From the NCBI RefSeq assembly GCF_007004645.1, contig NZ_ML660021.1, positions 158,218 to 222,217 of the forward strand: 64,000 nt of DNA. Reading direction: 5' to 3'. Shown one piece after another: positions 25,366 through 34,853 of the stretch. Both the position numbers and the translations under genes were made by a program. Each line of letters starts with the position of its first letter. The first letter of the stretch is position 1. This DNA comes from Aliiroseovarius halocynthiae. GTDB taxonomy: Bacteria > Pseudomonadota > Alphaproteobacteria > Rhodobacterales > Rhodobacteraceae. The notes under the pieces were generated by a model. It saw only the letters and a program-made list of their open reading frames with translations, made no database searches and had not been told where the DNA came from.

Positions 25366-26352
25366 CTAGACAATCTCGTCGATCACATATTTGTCGCGTT
25401 CACGCAGGCCTGTGGCTTGCAGAAGTTCTGCGACCAAACCAACGCCTAGGATTTGTGTACCGGTGACGGTGAACAGGATTCCGATGAACAAAAGCGGACG
25501 TGTTCCGATGGGACCCATACCCAGCAGCCACAGCACTGACAGATAGGCAATAAAGCTCAACCCGATCAGTAAAAGTGGAAGACCGATCATTGCGAAGAAA
25601 TGGAGCGGGCGGGACTGATAGCGCGTCAGCAGCTTCACGGTGCTGAGGTCCAGAAAGCCTTTGACCATCCGCATCACGCCGTATTTTGATTGGCCATGCT
25701 CGCGGGCATGGTGTTGTACGACGATCTCGGTGCATTTAAAGCCGACGGCGTGCAGCAGGGCAGGGGTGAAACGGTGAAGCTCGCCATACAGGTTAAGGCG
25801 TTTCGCCGCGCGTCTTGTGTAGGCTTTGAAGCCGCAGTTGATGTCGTGGATGTCGATATCAAACATTTTGGCGGTCATGCGGTTGAACACGCGTGACGGC
25901 AGCGTTTTCCCTAACGGATCACGCCGTGTCTGTTTCCAGCCCGAGACGACGTCATACTTGTCCGCGATACTTTCCAAGAAGCGCGGAATCTCGTTTGGGT
26001 CGTCCTGAAGGTCCGCATCCATTGTGACGATGATATCGCCTGCGGCTTGCGCGATGCCTGCAGACAGGGCAGATGCTTTGCCAAAGTTTCGTGTGAAGCG
26101 GATAAGCTTCACGTTCGACTTTCGCCGCGCTAGATCAGCAGCGACGTCACCGCCGCCATCAGTGCTTCCATCATCAACGAAGATCAGTTCCCACTCGCGA
26201 TTCATGGGTCCCATCACGGTGTGCACGCGATCACTTAACGTCTCGATTGTCGAAACCTCGTCAAGAAATGGGACAACAACAGATACGCTGGAATCACCCG
26301 AAGCAACCTGCGCTTGGGGATCTACATTTTCAGCCATTGACGTGCGATTCAT
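25366..26352 (-). CDS. GT2 glycosyltransferase, polyprenyl-phosphate type (DPM1/ArnC/GtrB-like)
   Basis: 328 residues from ATG 26352 (a TTG extension to 26385 and ATG 26337 are alternatives). The GT-A fold is clear: SVVVPFLDE, ELIFVDDGSTDGG, RFTRNFGKASALSAGIAQA and the metal-binding TMDADLQDDP. The following SGWKQTRRDP and FKAYTRRAAKRL match the GtrB/DPM1 branch. Two C-terminal membrane spans (about 235-305) complete that family. It should transfer a sugar from a nucleotide donor to undecaprenyl phosphate at the cytoplasmic face. The product may serve the GT39-like enzyme encoded divergently at 26447. Confidence 0.92.
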   Translation of the reverse strand: MNRTSMAENVDPQAQVASGDSSVSVVVPFLDEVSTIETLSDRVHTVMGPMNREWELIFVDDGSTDGGGDVAADLARRKSNVKLIRFTRNFGKASALSAGIAQAAGDIIVTMDADLQDDPNEIPRFLESIADKYDVVSGWKQTRRDPLGKTLPSRVFNRMTAKMFDIDIHDINCGFKAYTRRAAKRLNLYGELHRFTPALLHAVGFKCTEIVVQHHAREHGQSKYGVMRMVKGFLDLSTVKLLTRYQSRPLHFFAMIGLPLLLIGLSFIAYLSVLWLLGMGPIGTRPLLFIGILFTVTGTQILGVGLVAELLQATGLRERDKYVIDEIV

Positions 26353-26446
26353 GTGAGAGCTTTCTGGCTGGTCTTGTTCAATCAATAGGCGCGGTTATAA
26401 GATCAAACGAACTAAAACAAAAAGCGTTTTCTCGACAGGACACCAT

Positions 26447-28024
26447 ATGCAATCACATCATGCGCGGCAGTCGGATTGGTGGGTCGTTCGAATTCTTGTC
26501 GCCGTCATCGTGCCCATTATTGGCATCTATACGCTTCTTGAACCTTTCGGTCGTGACCAGGGTATTCATGCGACCATCGCCTTCGCGCTGGATGAAGGGC
26601 TTGTGACTTACCGAGACGTCTACAACGTGAAGCCACCGCTAACGACTGTTATGCACTGGGTATCACAGGCACTGTTTGGACATAGCATGATGGCAATCCG
26701 TGCGCTTGATCTGGGCGCCGCGACGCTTGCGGCGCTTGGACTGGTTGAGATCGGACGGCAGCTGCACCGAACGCCTGTCTTTGGAATCGCAGCCGCCATT
26801 GGATTCGCCACCCTGTATTACAGCTATGGCTATTGGGAGCACGCGCAGACAGACGGTTGGGCTGGGTTTCTGTTGATCCCTGCGGTAGTGCTAATGCTCA
26901 AGGCGTGGGCATGCCCGAATGGCAGATCGCGGTTTTTGGCTATGTTGGGTTCTGGGGCGATCCTTGGTGTGGCGTTTTGCTTCAAGTATACAATCGGCGG
27001 TGCAGGGGTGCTGGTCTTCACTCCATTAGCGGTCAATTTTCTGGGGAAAGATGAAGCCCGCTTCTATTTTACTGATTTCCTGGCGTGCTTCTTTGGGGGG
27101 GCGGTCGCCCTGTTTGTGGTGATGATGACGCTTGCCACATATGGTGCCTGGGATGATTTCATCGAGATCCAAAGGTACGTGATGAGCTATGTTGGGTACA
27201 AAGGCTCGGATGCGAGAAGTCCTTTGATTGGGTTCCAGCTGCCCGGAATGATCTCGGTTTATCTGTTGGTGTGTGTGGGCGTAGGGCTAATGTTGATGGT
27301 CTTCGACTGGATTAGGAACAGGCGCGCCCTTGTATTGGTGGTTGCTGTTCTGTGGATATTTTCTGGATGGTTGTCCGGTGCAGCACAAGGCAAGGGGTTC
27401 GCCTATCATTTTCTACCACTTGTGCCAGCCTATGCCATTCTGATCGGATTTACGGTTGAGTACATTTGTCATCGAACCAGTGGCCGCGCTTTTTCCAATG
27501 CAGTTGCATTTTCCTTGCTGCTTGGGCTTTATTTTCCCAGCCAGGCAGCCACGGAAAATATGTCTGGAGTTCGGGCGTTACGTGCGGCAAATGGCGATGC
27601 TGTGTATGTTGGAAACTTGGTCCCATTTTCTGATTTCGATATCCTTGAAACGCTAGAGTTTGCGCAAACCCTAAAGAAGCATCACGGGCCAGATGACACG
27701 CTCTTTGTTTGGGGGTTCGAGACGATGCTGTATTTTCTGGCGGAAACGCCTCCGCGCTATAAGTTTCCCTACGCATGGCCGTTTATGGTTGCCCACAATG
27801 ATGGGCGTTATGATAGCGATCTTCTCAACCGGCTGAAGACCGTGCCGCCCACGCATTTTGTTGTTCAACTCCAAGACGCCACCCCTTGGGCTACGGGCAA
27901 CCCCAGATCCTCCGAAGGACAGCTTCAGCATTTCCCCGAGCTGTTGGCGTTTTTGAATGAAAACTATTCCCAGATCGAAGAGCATTCTCGTTTCAAGCTG
28001 TTTCAATTAAAGAGAGACAGATAG
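26447..28024 (+). CDS. GT39/ArnT-like integral membrane glycosyltransferase
   Basis: 525 residues with about ten hydrophobic segments. The N-terminal loop after the first span reads EPFGRDQGIHATIAFALDEGLVTYRDVYNVKPPLT, the acidic catalytic-loop pattern of the GT39/ArnT group, in which the enzyme takes a polyprenyl-phosphate sugar and adds it to an acceptor on the outer side of the inner membrane. The soluble C-terminal ~125 residues (from about 400) lie in the periplasm. It starts 94 bases from the divergent DPM1-like GT2, which could make its donor. The acceptor (lipid A, O-antigen or protein) cannot be told from sequence. Confidence 0.8.
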   Translation: MQSHHARQSDWWVVRILVAVIVPIIGIYTLLEPFGRDQGIHATIAFALDEGLVTYRDVYNVKPPLTTVMHWVSQALFGHSMMAIRALDLGAATLAALGLVEIGRQLHRTPVFGIAAAIGFATLYYSYGYWEHAQTDGWAGFLLIPAVVLMLKAWACPNGRSRFLAMLGSGAILGVAFCFKYTIGGAGVLVFTPLAVNFLGKDEARFYFTDFLACFFGGAVALFVVMMTLATYGAWDDFIEIQRYVMSYVGYKGSDARSPLIGFQLPGMISVYLLVCVGVGLMLMVFDWIRNRRALVLVVAVLWIFSGWLSGAAQGKGFAYHFLPLVPAYAILIGFTVEYICHRTSGRAFSNAVAFSLLLGLYFPSQAATENMSGVRALRAANGDAVYVGNLVPFSDFDILETLEFAQTLKKHHGPDDTLFVWGFETMLYFLAETPPRYKFPYAWPFMVAHNDGRYDSDLLNRLKTVPPTHFVVQLQDATPWATGNPRSSEGQLQHFPELLAFLNENYSQIEEHSRFKLFQLKRDR

Positions 28025-28339
28025 TGCTTCAGGTCTGAGAGATGGGCGCGCCATGAGAAGCGCCGCCAGCGATGCGGCGGTGTAGTCGCTAGACACAAAC
28101 TGCCGACGGTCGTAACTTGCAAACAAATTGACGCAAGGGTCTTGGCTCTGTTGGTATGGTGTCGTGCGGAAAATGGCTTTGGGAAAAGTGGGCGAGGTGG
28201 AATTGAACATGAGACCTGCTAACAAAAGGGCGCATAGGCCCGACAGCCCGATCACACAGTTTTGCGCCTTTAAGCAACCCTGCTTCCGACGCCAACAATT
28301 GCAGGCAAGATCACGCTTTCAGCATCGCTTGGTCAGCTT
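28025..28339. other. Intergenic gap between two glycosyltransferase genes
   Basis: No convincing gene. A short frame at 28007-28255 on the minus strand lacks family resemblance. A six-pair GC hairpin (28061-28066 with 28074-28079) lies 36 bases after the GT39-like stop and may end that transcript. Confidence 0.4.
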
Positions 28340-29317
28340 GTGAAAGTTCTTTGCATCACAACCATGCGAAATGAGGGGCCGCACCTATTAGAGTGGATCG
28401 CCCATCATCGCGCGCTAGGTGTGGATGAATTTCTGATCTTTACCAATGATTGTGAAGATGGCACCGGCCAAATGTTGGATATTTTGGCGGGTGAAGGGTG
28501 GCTGCATCACATCCGCCATGACGTTCCGGCAAACAAATCCGTTCAATGGCAGGCTCTTAAGCAAGCCCGAACCCATCCTGCCTATCAAGTCGCCGACTGG
28601 GTGATGGTGATTGATTGTGATGAATTCGTAAATCTTGCGGAACCCCTTTCCGACCTGCGCGAGCTGGTTGAGGCAATGCCGGACAAGACAGATGCGATCA
28701 TGCTGCCCTGGCGCCTTTTTGGTAACAACCGGCAACGTGTCATGGGTGGCGGTCTGACGTTAGAAGCATTCACACAGGCGGCTCCTTTGGCTTTGCGGGC
28801 CAACTGGCACTGTTTTTTCAAAACCCTCTACAGGCGTACCGCATTTGGGCGTCCTGGCGTGCACCGCCCCAAACCTCGCGCACAGGGTCGCATGGCCAAT
28901 TGGGTGACTGCCTCGGGTGAGTCTGTTCCGGAAGCCGACGAAGGTGCGGAACACATGATCTTGAAAGTCGGCGAACCTCACGCGGGGTCACTTGTACAAC
29001 TGAACCACTATTCTCTGCGGTCGGTGGAGGATTTCCTGGTTAAAATCAATCGCGGGCTACCCAATCGGCGCAGCAAAGAGATTGGACTTGGCTATTGGGT
29101 CGAGCGGAATTTCAATACGCTGGAGGAGCGTAGTATTCAACGGTTTTTGCCTGGCTTAAAAACCTGCCGTGCTGGATTTGCACGGGGCGATGAATTGCAG
29201 GATTTACATCGAATGGCCGTGCGGCATCACCGACAGGTTGCGCAAAACGCGATTCAGAAAGAAGATATGTTTCGCTTGGTGTGGCAGCTATCCCTTGCGG
29301 GGAATAGCGGAGAGTAA
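28340..29317 (+). CDS. Glycosyltransferase, GT2/GT92-like (Glyco_tranf_2_4 type), copy 1
   Basis: 325 residues from GTG 28340. The N-terminal ~130 residues carry the family motifs: CITTMRNEGPHLLEWIAHHRALGVDEFLIFTNDCEDGT, and the donor/metal motif DWVMVIDCDEFVNL. The middle has PWRLFGNNRQ, FKTLYRR and GVHRPKP, and the end has LNHYSLRSVEDFLVKINRG. Two more genes in this cluster (29383 and 31930) share this chain of motifs, so they are paralogues. It is a soluble cytoplasmic enzyme, probably adding sugars to a surface glycan. The linkage made is unknown. The start lacks a strong ribosome-binding site. Confidence 0.88.
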   Translation: MKVLCITTMRNEGPHLLEWIAHHRALGVDEFLIFTNDCEDGTGQMLDILAGEGWLHHIRHDVPANKSVQWQALKQARTHPAYQVADWVMVIDCDEFVNLAEPLSDLRELVEAMPDKTDAIMLPWRLFGNNRQRVMGGGLTLEAFTQAAPLALRANWHCFFKTLYRRTAFGRPGVHRPKPRAQGRMANWVTASGESVPEADEGAEHMILKVGEPHAGSLVQLNHYSLRSVEDFLVKINRGLPNRRSKEIGLGYWVERNFNTLEERSIQRFLPGLKTCRAGFARGDELQDLHRMAVRHHRQVAQNAIQKEDMFRLVWQLSLAGNSGE

Positions 29318-29382
29318 GCGCCTTCCAATTGAACTTTACTTGCAGATAATTAGGGATAAATCCTAACCAGATCTTAAGCCTA

Positions 29383-31623
29383 CTAGTGTTTTGTCTCGGT
29401 CTTTTCGACGGTGAAAAAGAAGTCATCTGGCAAGTCGCCATTCACGACGTCATCTGGAACAGATTCTGGTCCGGCAAGGAATACATTCATGCCGAAGTAG
29501 CGGTGTAATCTAGATAAGCGGCGCATTCGGTCGCCACTTATCTCATTGAAGAATTCTCTGTTTTTGCTTGAGGTCAAAAGCTGATCAATCTTAGCGCGGT
29601 GCTTGCGCACGGAGTACGCATGCGCGGCGGCAATTTCGGGATCAGATTTCAGGCGTTCAAGCTCGGCTTTTAGGGCGGGCAGCATGCGGTGAATGCTGCG
29701 ATCTTCTTCGGCGTTGTTGTTCATGCGAAACCAGTATGCCAGCCCTTGATCGCGATCTACGTGATTCACTCTTCCACGATCTCGCTTTACAAGAAAGCTC
29801 TCGGAGTTGCGGACGGCATAATGGTTTAGAGATACGAGGTCATACCCAAACGTCTTCTTCGAACTGCGCCAGGCATTTCTATATTCCCCCCGGGGCATCG
29901 GGCTGCCGGATCCATTAACCCAGTTTACTTCGTCAACCAATTGCGCATTTAAACCCTTAGGACGGTGCACCCCCATTTTTCTGAAAATACCGTTGTTGCG
30001 GTATAGGGTTTTAAATCCCCACGCCTGATGTGGACGCGGGCAGAATTCTGGGGCGCAATTTGTATAGGTTTCCGTCGTAAGTTCGTCATTGAAGTCGTCA
30101 TGGTTACCATTCCCAAAAAGGCGCCATGTCATTGAAATCATGTTGGCATTGGGAGCCGCATTAAAAAGCCCCTTCAGCGTCCCATCCCCGGCCTTTATGG
30201 TAATGAACTCGTCCACATCAATGCAGACCAGCCAATCAGACGACTTGACCAAGTCTTCCTGCGATGCTGCAAAAAGTGCTGCGTGTTGTGGTTTCTGTCC
30301 TGACGTTCGATACGGGTTTTCGCGGTGCTGCAAATACCCCTTTTCTTGAAGCAGATCGAAAAAAGTGTCCGTGCCATCGTCACAGTCATTCGTGTAGACT
30401 AGAAAATCTGTAACTCCGATCACCCGATGATACGCGAGCCACTCTAACAAGAAGGGACCTTCGTTCTTCATCGTGGTGACGACCGTAACGGAGCCCTCTC
30501 GAATATTCGCCGGACGTTCAACCTTGGGCGGAAGAATGGGATCATAGCCCAGAGTACGGGTCGAAATGTTTTGCAAATCTCTATCAACGATCAGGCTGGA
30601 TTTCGGAGCAATTTTCCCAACCTCGACATTCGGGTGTCGGATAGCCATGGCGCGATAAAACTGCAACGGGGTTGCTATTTCCGGGGTGGCGCGGGGAATG
30701 CCCCTTATACGCCATCGGGCTGACGGAGAAATGCGCGCTGGGATCAGACACCAGCGCGGGACAATACGCGGCTGGTCAAACTGGTGGCAAATGTGATCGC
30801 CGAACTGTGGCTGTTCGATGTTGCGCGGGCGCCAGGGAAAGCAGGGAATACCCTCAAGTCGTAAATAGTCCGCCTGCCGCTTTTTAACTTCGTCAAACAG
30901 AGTGCTGCCATCAAGTGGGGGGATGAAGTCACTCACATCAAGATTGGCGACTGCGGCCGCGTCCCCCAAATAGGCGTGGCGAGCGTATTCGCATAGATGT
31001 AGCGCAGCCAAGGGGCTTGTCTGGGGATCGGCGGCTGGACGTTCCATACGATCTTTGCCTGGCGCCGAAAAGCAGTTGAATGGATGCGTGGCCGAAGGGA
31101 GGTCGGGTGCCCCTAATGGGGTGTCGAAGTCCAAGCAAATCAACCGCTTCAGATCGGGCAGCGTTTGACTGAGGCGTATGACTTCATTGATATCCCCCGA
31201 GGCGTCATCTCGAAACAGCAGTAACGCACCCTGAAGCTGATGGTATTTCGTGTAGTATTCCAACCATTTCAGCACAGTTTCCGGAGGTTGGCCATTTACC
31301 TCGGCAAAAAGGACGTTCATCCCGGTGAACGCCGCTTTTTGCGATGGTCTTGGTTGTACCAGTCGTTTCTCGCCAGCAATCGATATCAGAATCGGTTGGA
31401 TCTCCTGCGGTGCTGTCGTTGAAATGACTGGACAATTCCCAATTGTGAAACGTTGAAGCTCCGTTAGGTTCTCAGGAATAGATATCGATTCCGAATCTGT
31501 GTCTCGCGAAAAAAACAGCCAGTTCTCGTTTTCGGTGCACACCACATCAAGCAACGTTCCACGGGAATAACCATGGGTTCTCGTGTGGTGATGCTCTCTT
31601 GGTTTCCATGAGTCACCCGACAT
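29383..31623 (-). CDS. Glycosyltransferase (Glyco_tranf_2_4 type) with long unknown N-terminal half, copy 2
   Basis: 746 residues from ATG 31623; an upstream TTG at 31662 is less likely. The C-terminal half (about 385-700) is a GT2-like domain with VVTTMKNEGPFLLEWLAYHRVIGVTDFLVYTNDCDDGT, CIDVDEFITI, TWRLFGNGNH and LNHYAVRNSESFLVKRDRG, and is closest to its neighbours. The N-terminal ~380 residues have no motif that I recognise except a weak echo of the same fold around ENEVLKWLEYYTKYHQLQGALLLFRDDAS, so this may be a diverged second glycosyltransferase domain without a DxD motif. It is transcribed opposite to the flanking copies. Confidence 0.8.
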   Translation of the reverse strand: MSGDSWKPREHHHTRTHGYSRGTLLDVVCTENENWLFFSRDTDSESISIPENLTELQRFTIGNCPVISTTAPQEIQPILISIAGEKRLVQPRPSQKAAFTGMNVLFAEVNGQPPETVLKWLEYYTKYHQLQGALLLFRDDASGDINEVIRLSQTLPDLKRLICLDFDTPLGAPDLPSATHPFNCFSAPGKDRMERPAADPQTSPLAALHLCEYARHAYLGDAAAVANLDVSDFIPPLDGSTLFDEVKKRQADYLRLEGIPCFPWRPRNIEQPQFGDHICHQFDQPRIVPRWCLIPARISPSARWRIRGIPRATPEIATPLQFYRAMAIRHPNVEVGKIAPKSSLIVDRDLQNISTRTLGYDPILPPKVERPANIREGSVTVVTTMKNEGPFLLEWLAYHRVIGVTDFLVYTNDCDDGTDTFFDLLQEKGYLQHRENPYRTSGQKPQHAALFAASQEDLVKSSDWLVCIDVDEFITIKAGDGTLKGLFNAAPNANMISMTWRLFGNGNHDDFNDELTTETYTNCAPEFCPRPHQAWGFKTLYRNNGIFRKMGVHRPKGLNAQLVDEVNWVNGSGSPMPRGEYRNAWRSSKKTFGYDLVSLNHYAVRNSESFLVKRDRGRVNHVDRDQGLAYWFRMNNNAEEDRSIHRMLPALKAELERLKSDPEIAAAHAYSVRKHRAKIDQLLTSSKNREFFNEISGDRMRRLSRLHRYFGMNVFLAGPESVPDDVVNGDLPDDFFFTVEKTETKH

Positions 31624-31929
31624 ACGAACACGACCTCTAGCTAAAATACTGTAGCAACCCAATAGGCTACCTCGGGCCTCATGAATAGCATAATCAGAAG
31701 TGGGCTCAGTCTTGGACAGCTTCGTGGTTTTTCCAAGATGTAAATGAGGGTTGCTTGTTGCTGTTATGTTTCTTTCTGTAGTCCTACTGACGCGTGCCAG
31801 CTTTGCAAACCAAGCAGGTTATGATTACAAGATGCTACACGCTGGCACTTGTGAAATCATCTCGAAGCCTTAACGTGCCAACAGCCGACAAAAACATCTC
31901 TGTATGAGACGACGGAGCAATAGAGTATT
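31624..31929. other. Divergent intergenic region between glycosyltransferase genes
   Basis: 306 bases separating the minus-strand copy 2 and plus-strand copy 3. It is AT-rich and likely contains two promoters. No specific site or open frame was recognised. Confidence 0.4.
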
Positions 31930-33507
31930 ATGACCAGTGACGACCGTTTCCTTATCATTTCGACGATGCGCGATGAGGGTCCCTATATTTTGGAATGGTT
32001 GGCCTATCATCGTTCCATAGGATTTACAGATTTCCTAATCTATACGAACGATTGCAGGGACGGAACTGACCTGCTTTTGGATCGTCTTGATGCCAATGGC
32101 ATTGTCACCCATGTACGCAGCAAAGTGCTCAAGCGTGGACCGCATAAATCGGCTCTCAAATACGCGAAAGACCATCCGCTCTACTCCGGGGCCGATTGGG
32201 TTTTTATCACTGACGTCGATGAGTTTCTAAACATCAAAGTTAAAGATGGTCAGCTGAGCGACCTGCTGGATCTTTATCCGGAAGCCGATGCCATACCAGT
32301 TTGTTGGCGTATGTTCTCTAACGACGGACAAGAAAAGATTGTTAACGGCCTAACCACCGAAGCACTGCTTGACGCAGAGCTTCCGGATGCGCGGCCAGAT
32401 GAAGTTGGCCATTTCGTTAAGACGCTTTTCAAGCCTAATCCAAACATCGAACGCTTTGGTATCCACGAGCCGAAATACAACGAAAGTTTCGCGGAAAACG
32501 CTGTCTACGGTGCGCCTTGGTGTGGTGATGGGCATGCCGACACCCCTGCGCGTCCCCAGACCAACTATGGCTATGACGTTGCGCAGATTAATCACTACGC
32601 AGTGCGAACAGTAGATTCCTTTTTGCTGAAACGCGATCGTGGGGATGGGAATGCCACCGAGAATAGGCTGGAGTTACACTATTGGAAACGCTGGTGTCGC
32701 GGCGGCATTCGCGAAACGTCGATCTCAAGAATGATGCCGGGACTCCAGAAAGAACTGTCTTTTCTGAAATCCGATCCCGTTGTGCGTCATCTTCACGAGG
32801 CCGCTAAAGAGTGCCATGTAGCTCAAGTTGAGCATCTGCTGAAACAGCCGGATTATCGAGAGCTGAAAGAACAGATCTTGGCAGTATCGCCTCTGGAAAC
32901 CCCGGCTGACACCCCTTCTGTCAATAGTGCAGCACGGGAATTGACCCTGAAAGCGCCTAAGCGCCACCAGAACCGACTGCGCATGCTGGAAACTCTCCCA
33001 AAAGGCGGGAGGGGTGCAGAAATTGGCGTTTGGAACGGCGGCTTCTCTGAGCATATTCTGCACGTGACCCAGCCGACCGAGCTGGTTTTGATCGATCCTT
33101 GGGATTTGCTTGCCGACCAGAATCCTGATGATTGGACACATAAAAAACACAGCGAAGCGGAAGAAATGCGCGTGATGCGCAAGAATGTCGAAGCCCTTTA
33201 TGGATCGTTGTCCAACGTGTCGGTCCGTCAGGGGTTCTCAGCCGAGGTACTTGCTTCATACCCAGACAACTACTTCGATTGGGTCTATATTGACGGTAAT
33301 CACCTGTACGATTTCGTATGTAAGGATCTGGAACTGTCTTTCCGGAAAGTTCGCCCCGGAGGTACCATCGCGGGTGATGACTTCTTCTGGAAGCGCAATG
33401 ATCGAATGCATGTGAAAGAGGCCGTTCTGGACACTATGCGTGCTCAGGGCATGACCAACCGCCCAACTCGACTTGGCCAGCAATATATGATTACGGTCCC
33501 AGAATAG
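31930..33507 (+). CDS. Fusion: glycosyltransferase (copy 3) plus class I methyltransferase
   Basis: 525 residues. The first ~310 form the same transferase as the neighbours: IISTMRDEGPYILEWLAYHRSIGFTDFLIYTNDCRDGT, FITDVDEFLNI, CWRMFSND, FKPNPNIERFGIHEPK and INHYAVRTVDSFLLKRDRG. After a linker, residues ~345-525 are a SAM-binding Methyltransf_24-like domain with GAEIGVWNGGFSEHIL, LVLIDPWDLL and DWVYIDGNHLYDFVCKDLELSFRKVRPGGTIAGDDF. One polypeptide would add a sugar and then methylate it or its acceptor. The fusion is uninterrupted in frame. Confidence 0.88.
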   Translation: MTSDDRFLIISTMRDEGPYILEWLAYHRSIGFTDFLIYTNDCRDGTDLLLDRLDANGIVTHVRSKVLKRGPHKSALKYAKDHPLYSGADWVFITDVDEFLNIKVKDGQLSDLLDLYPEADAIPVCWRMFSNDGQEKIVNGLTTEALLDAELPDARPDEVGHFVKTLFKPNPNIERFGIHEPKYNESFAENAVYGAPWCGDGHADTPARPQTNYGYDVAQINHYAVRTVDSFLLKRDRGDGNATENRLELHYWKRWCRGGIRETSISRMMPGLQKELSFLKSDPVVRHLHEAAKECHVAQVEHLLKQPDYRELKEQILAVSPLETPADTPSVNSAARELTLKAPKRHQNRLRMLETLPKGGRGAEIGVWNGGFSEHILHVTQPTELVLIDPWDLLADQNPDDWTHKKHSEAEEMRVMRKNVEALYGSLSNVSVRQGFSAEVLASYPDNYFDWVYIDGNHLYDFVCKDLELSFRKVRPGGTIAGDDFFWKRNDRMHVKEAVLDTMRAQGMTNRPTRLGQQYMITVPE

Positions 33508-33526
33508 ACTGACGCTGAAGCAAGTT

Positions 33527-33564
33527 TACACCTTTCGCCGCCTTTGAGTGCAACGAAAGGTGTA
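33527..33564. terminator. Perfect inverted repeat in the convergent gap
   Basis: Eleven perfect base pairs (33527-33537 with 33554-33564) with a 16-base loop, 19 bases after the fusion gene and between convergent genes. Its position suggests a transcript end, although the loop is long and a T-run is absent. Confidence 0.5.
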
Positions 33565-33706
33565 GCTCTTGCGATCTTGGATTTGGTTTCCACTTGAACG
33601 CTGAAGAGCTGCGTTGAATTGCTCTATCTGCCGGTTGTCGCAAATTTTCGTCGTAGATACTCCAAGGCGCTAAGACGCACGCATAACTTGCCCCACGGTA
33701 ACGATG

Positions 33707-34402
33707 TTAGCTTAGCTTGGCTTCCAGTATTGTGATGTGCTCTTTTCTGATTGCCTCAATATCAACGCCATCTGGTTTCTGGTATAGATTCAAGGTCGTT
33801 CCCCACATCTGGTCACAGTATACTGGACCGTCTCCTTGATAACGCGGGGATTCTTTATGCTTTGGAATGAAGTAGTGGGATGGGAAGATAACCAGGTTCT
33901 CTGGAGGCTGCGTCGAGATGGCGCGTTTTAGAAACTGATTTCCCACAGATTTCCAAGGGGTTTCCAACCGTTCGGGTGAACTTCGCCTCACCAATCGACG
34001 CAAAATTTGGTCCAAATATGGGTGACCCTTGGCCGAAGCCAGAAATGGTGAGACTAGTCCTGGCTTTTTCTCTTCGTTCTCATAGACAGTAAACAGAGAC
34101 GGCGTGGTCCAAAGTTCATCAGTTGGGCGCAGGCAACGCGAATCCGCACCGGGGATCAAGCCGCCCTGCTCATAGAGAATTTGATAACGCATCAGGTCAG
34201 CAACGCCAGCGTACTGACCGCGACGATAGTATTCGTTGATCAAACTTTGAGCACGCCAGCGACGCGACAACAGATACTCGTTGTCATAGAGCGTGTATTC
34301 CCAATCGGTGTGGTGATCTTTCCAGCTTTGCATCCACTCAATTGGGGGCTGCAGGGGCCCGATCCAGATATGCCCCAATTTTTTGGGAATGCTGATCTCC
34401 AT
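33707..34402 (-). CDS. GT32/OCH1-like glycosyltransferase with an altered DxD motif
   Basis: 231 residues from ATG 34402, chosen because a GGAG site precedes it by about seven bases; a TTG at 34414 is also possible. Family features are IPKKLGHIWIGPLQPPIEWMQSWKDHHTDWEYTLYD, then AGVADLMRYQILYEQGG, as in DxD sugar-binding-region proteins (capsule synthesis, OCH1). The usual metal motif after GG, commonly Y-x-D-x-D, reads LIPGADS here, so the first Asp is Gly. This may be a subfamily variant or a loss of the metal site. It closes the glycan cluster and is convergent with the fusion gene. Confidence 0.8.
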   Translation of the reverse strand: MEISIPKKLGHIWIGPLQPPIEWMQSWKDHHTDWEYTLYDNEYLLSRRWRAQSLINEYYRRGQYAGVADLMRYQILYEQGGLIPGADSRCLRPTDELWTTPSLFTVYENEEKKPGLVSPFLASAKGHPYLDQILRRLVRRSSPERLETPWKSVGNQFLKRAISTQPPENLVIFPSHYFIPKHKESPRYQGDGPVYCDQMWGTTLNLYQKPDGVDIEAIRKEHITILEAKLS

Positions 34403-34853
34403 ACGCGTCTCCAACAGTACTATTTAGTATATTACACTATGTGTGTTCTGATTTGTTGTCACGCCAACGTCAAGGAAATCCCAGCAGAATAGAAAACTTG
34501 CAGCGCGCAGCCCTCATCAGATTGGGCGTCTCTAATACTTGCTCCTGGCGGGAGTTGAGAGCTCAAGTGCGATACAATTCGACAGGGTGGTGCGATACAC
34601 TTTGCGCGGCATGCCCTACACGATCAGCGAATCTATCAATCGCAACCTTGTGACAATCCTTTCTGGCTGCGTGCTAGATGATCTTGCCAAGACGCAATGG
34701 CACTCTGCACACCGATCAGCCTGTTCCAGGTCAATTAGGTGCGCGCGTTTCTACTTTTTTTTGAGTACGAGTCTGGAATACCCGGAGGTGGAGGCCTAAA
34801 TCCACTTTGCTGACTGCTTTGACCAAATTGTCAATATCTTAAGGATCTTTGAA
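34403..34853. other. Intergenic region upstream of the RND pump
   Basis: About 450 bases between the divergent GT32-like gene and the pump operon. Short frames here do not resemble proteins. The last bases carry an AAGGA site before ATG 34854. No operator or regulator gene was recognised. Confidence 0.4.

Noticed and set aside
28007..28255. 82-codon minus-strand frame
   Set aside because: Random-looking, in the intergenic gap with no start signal.
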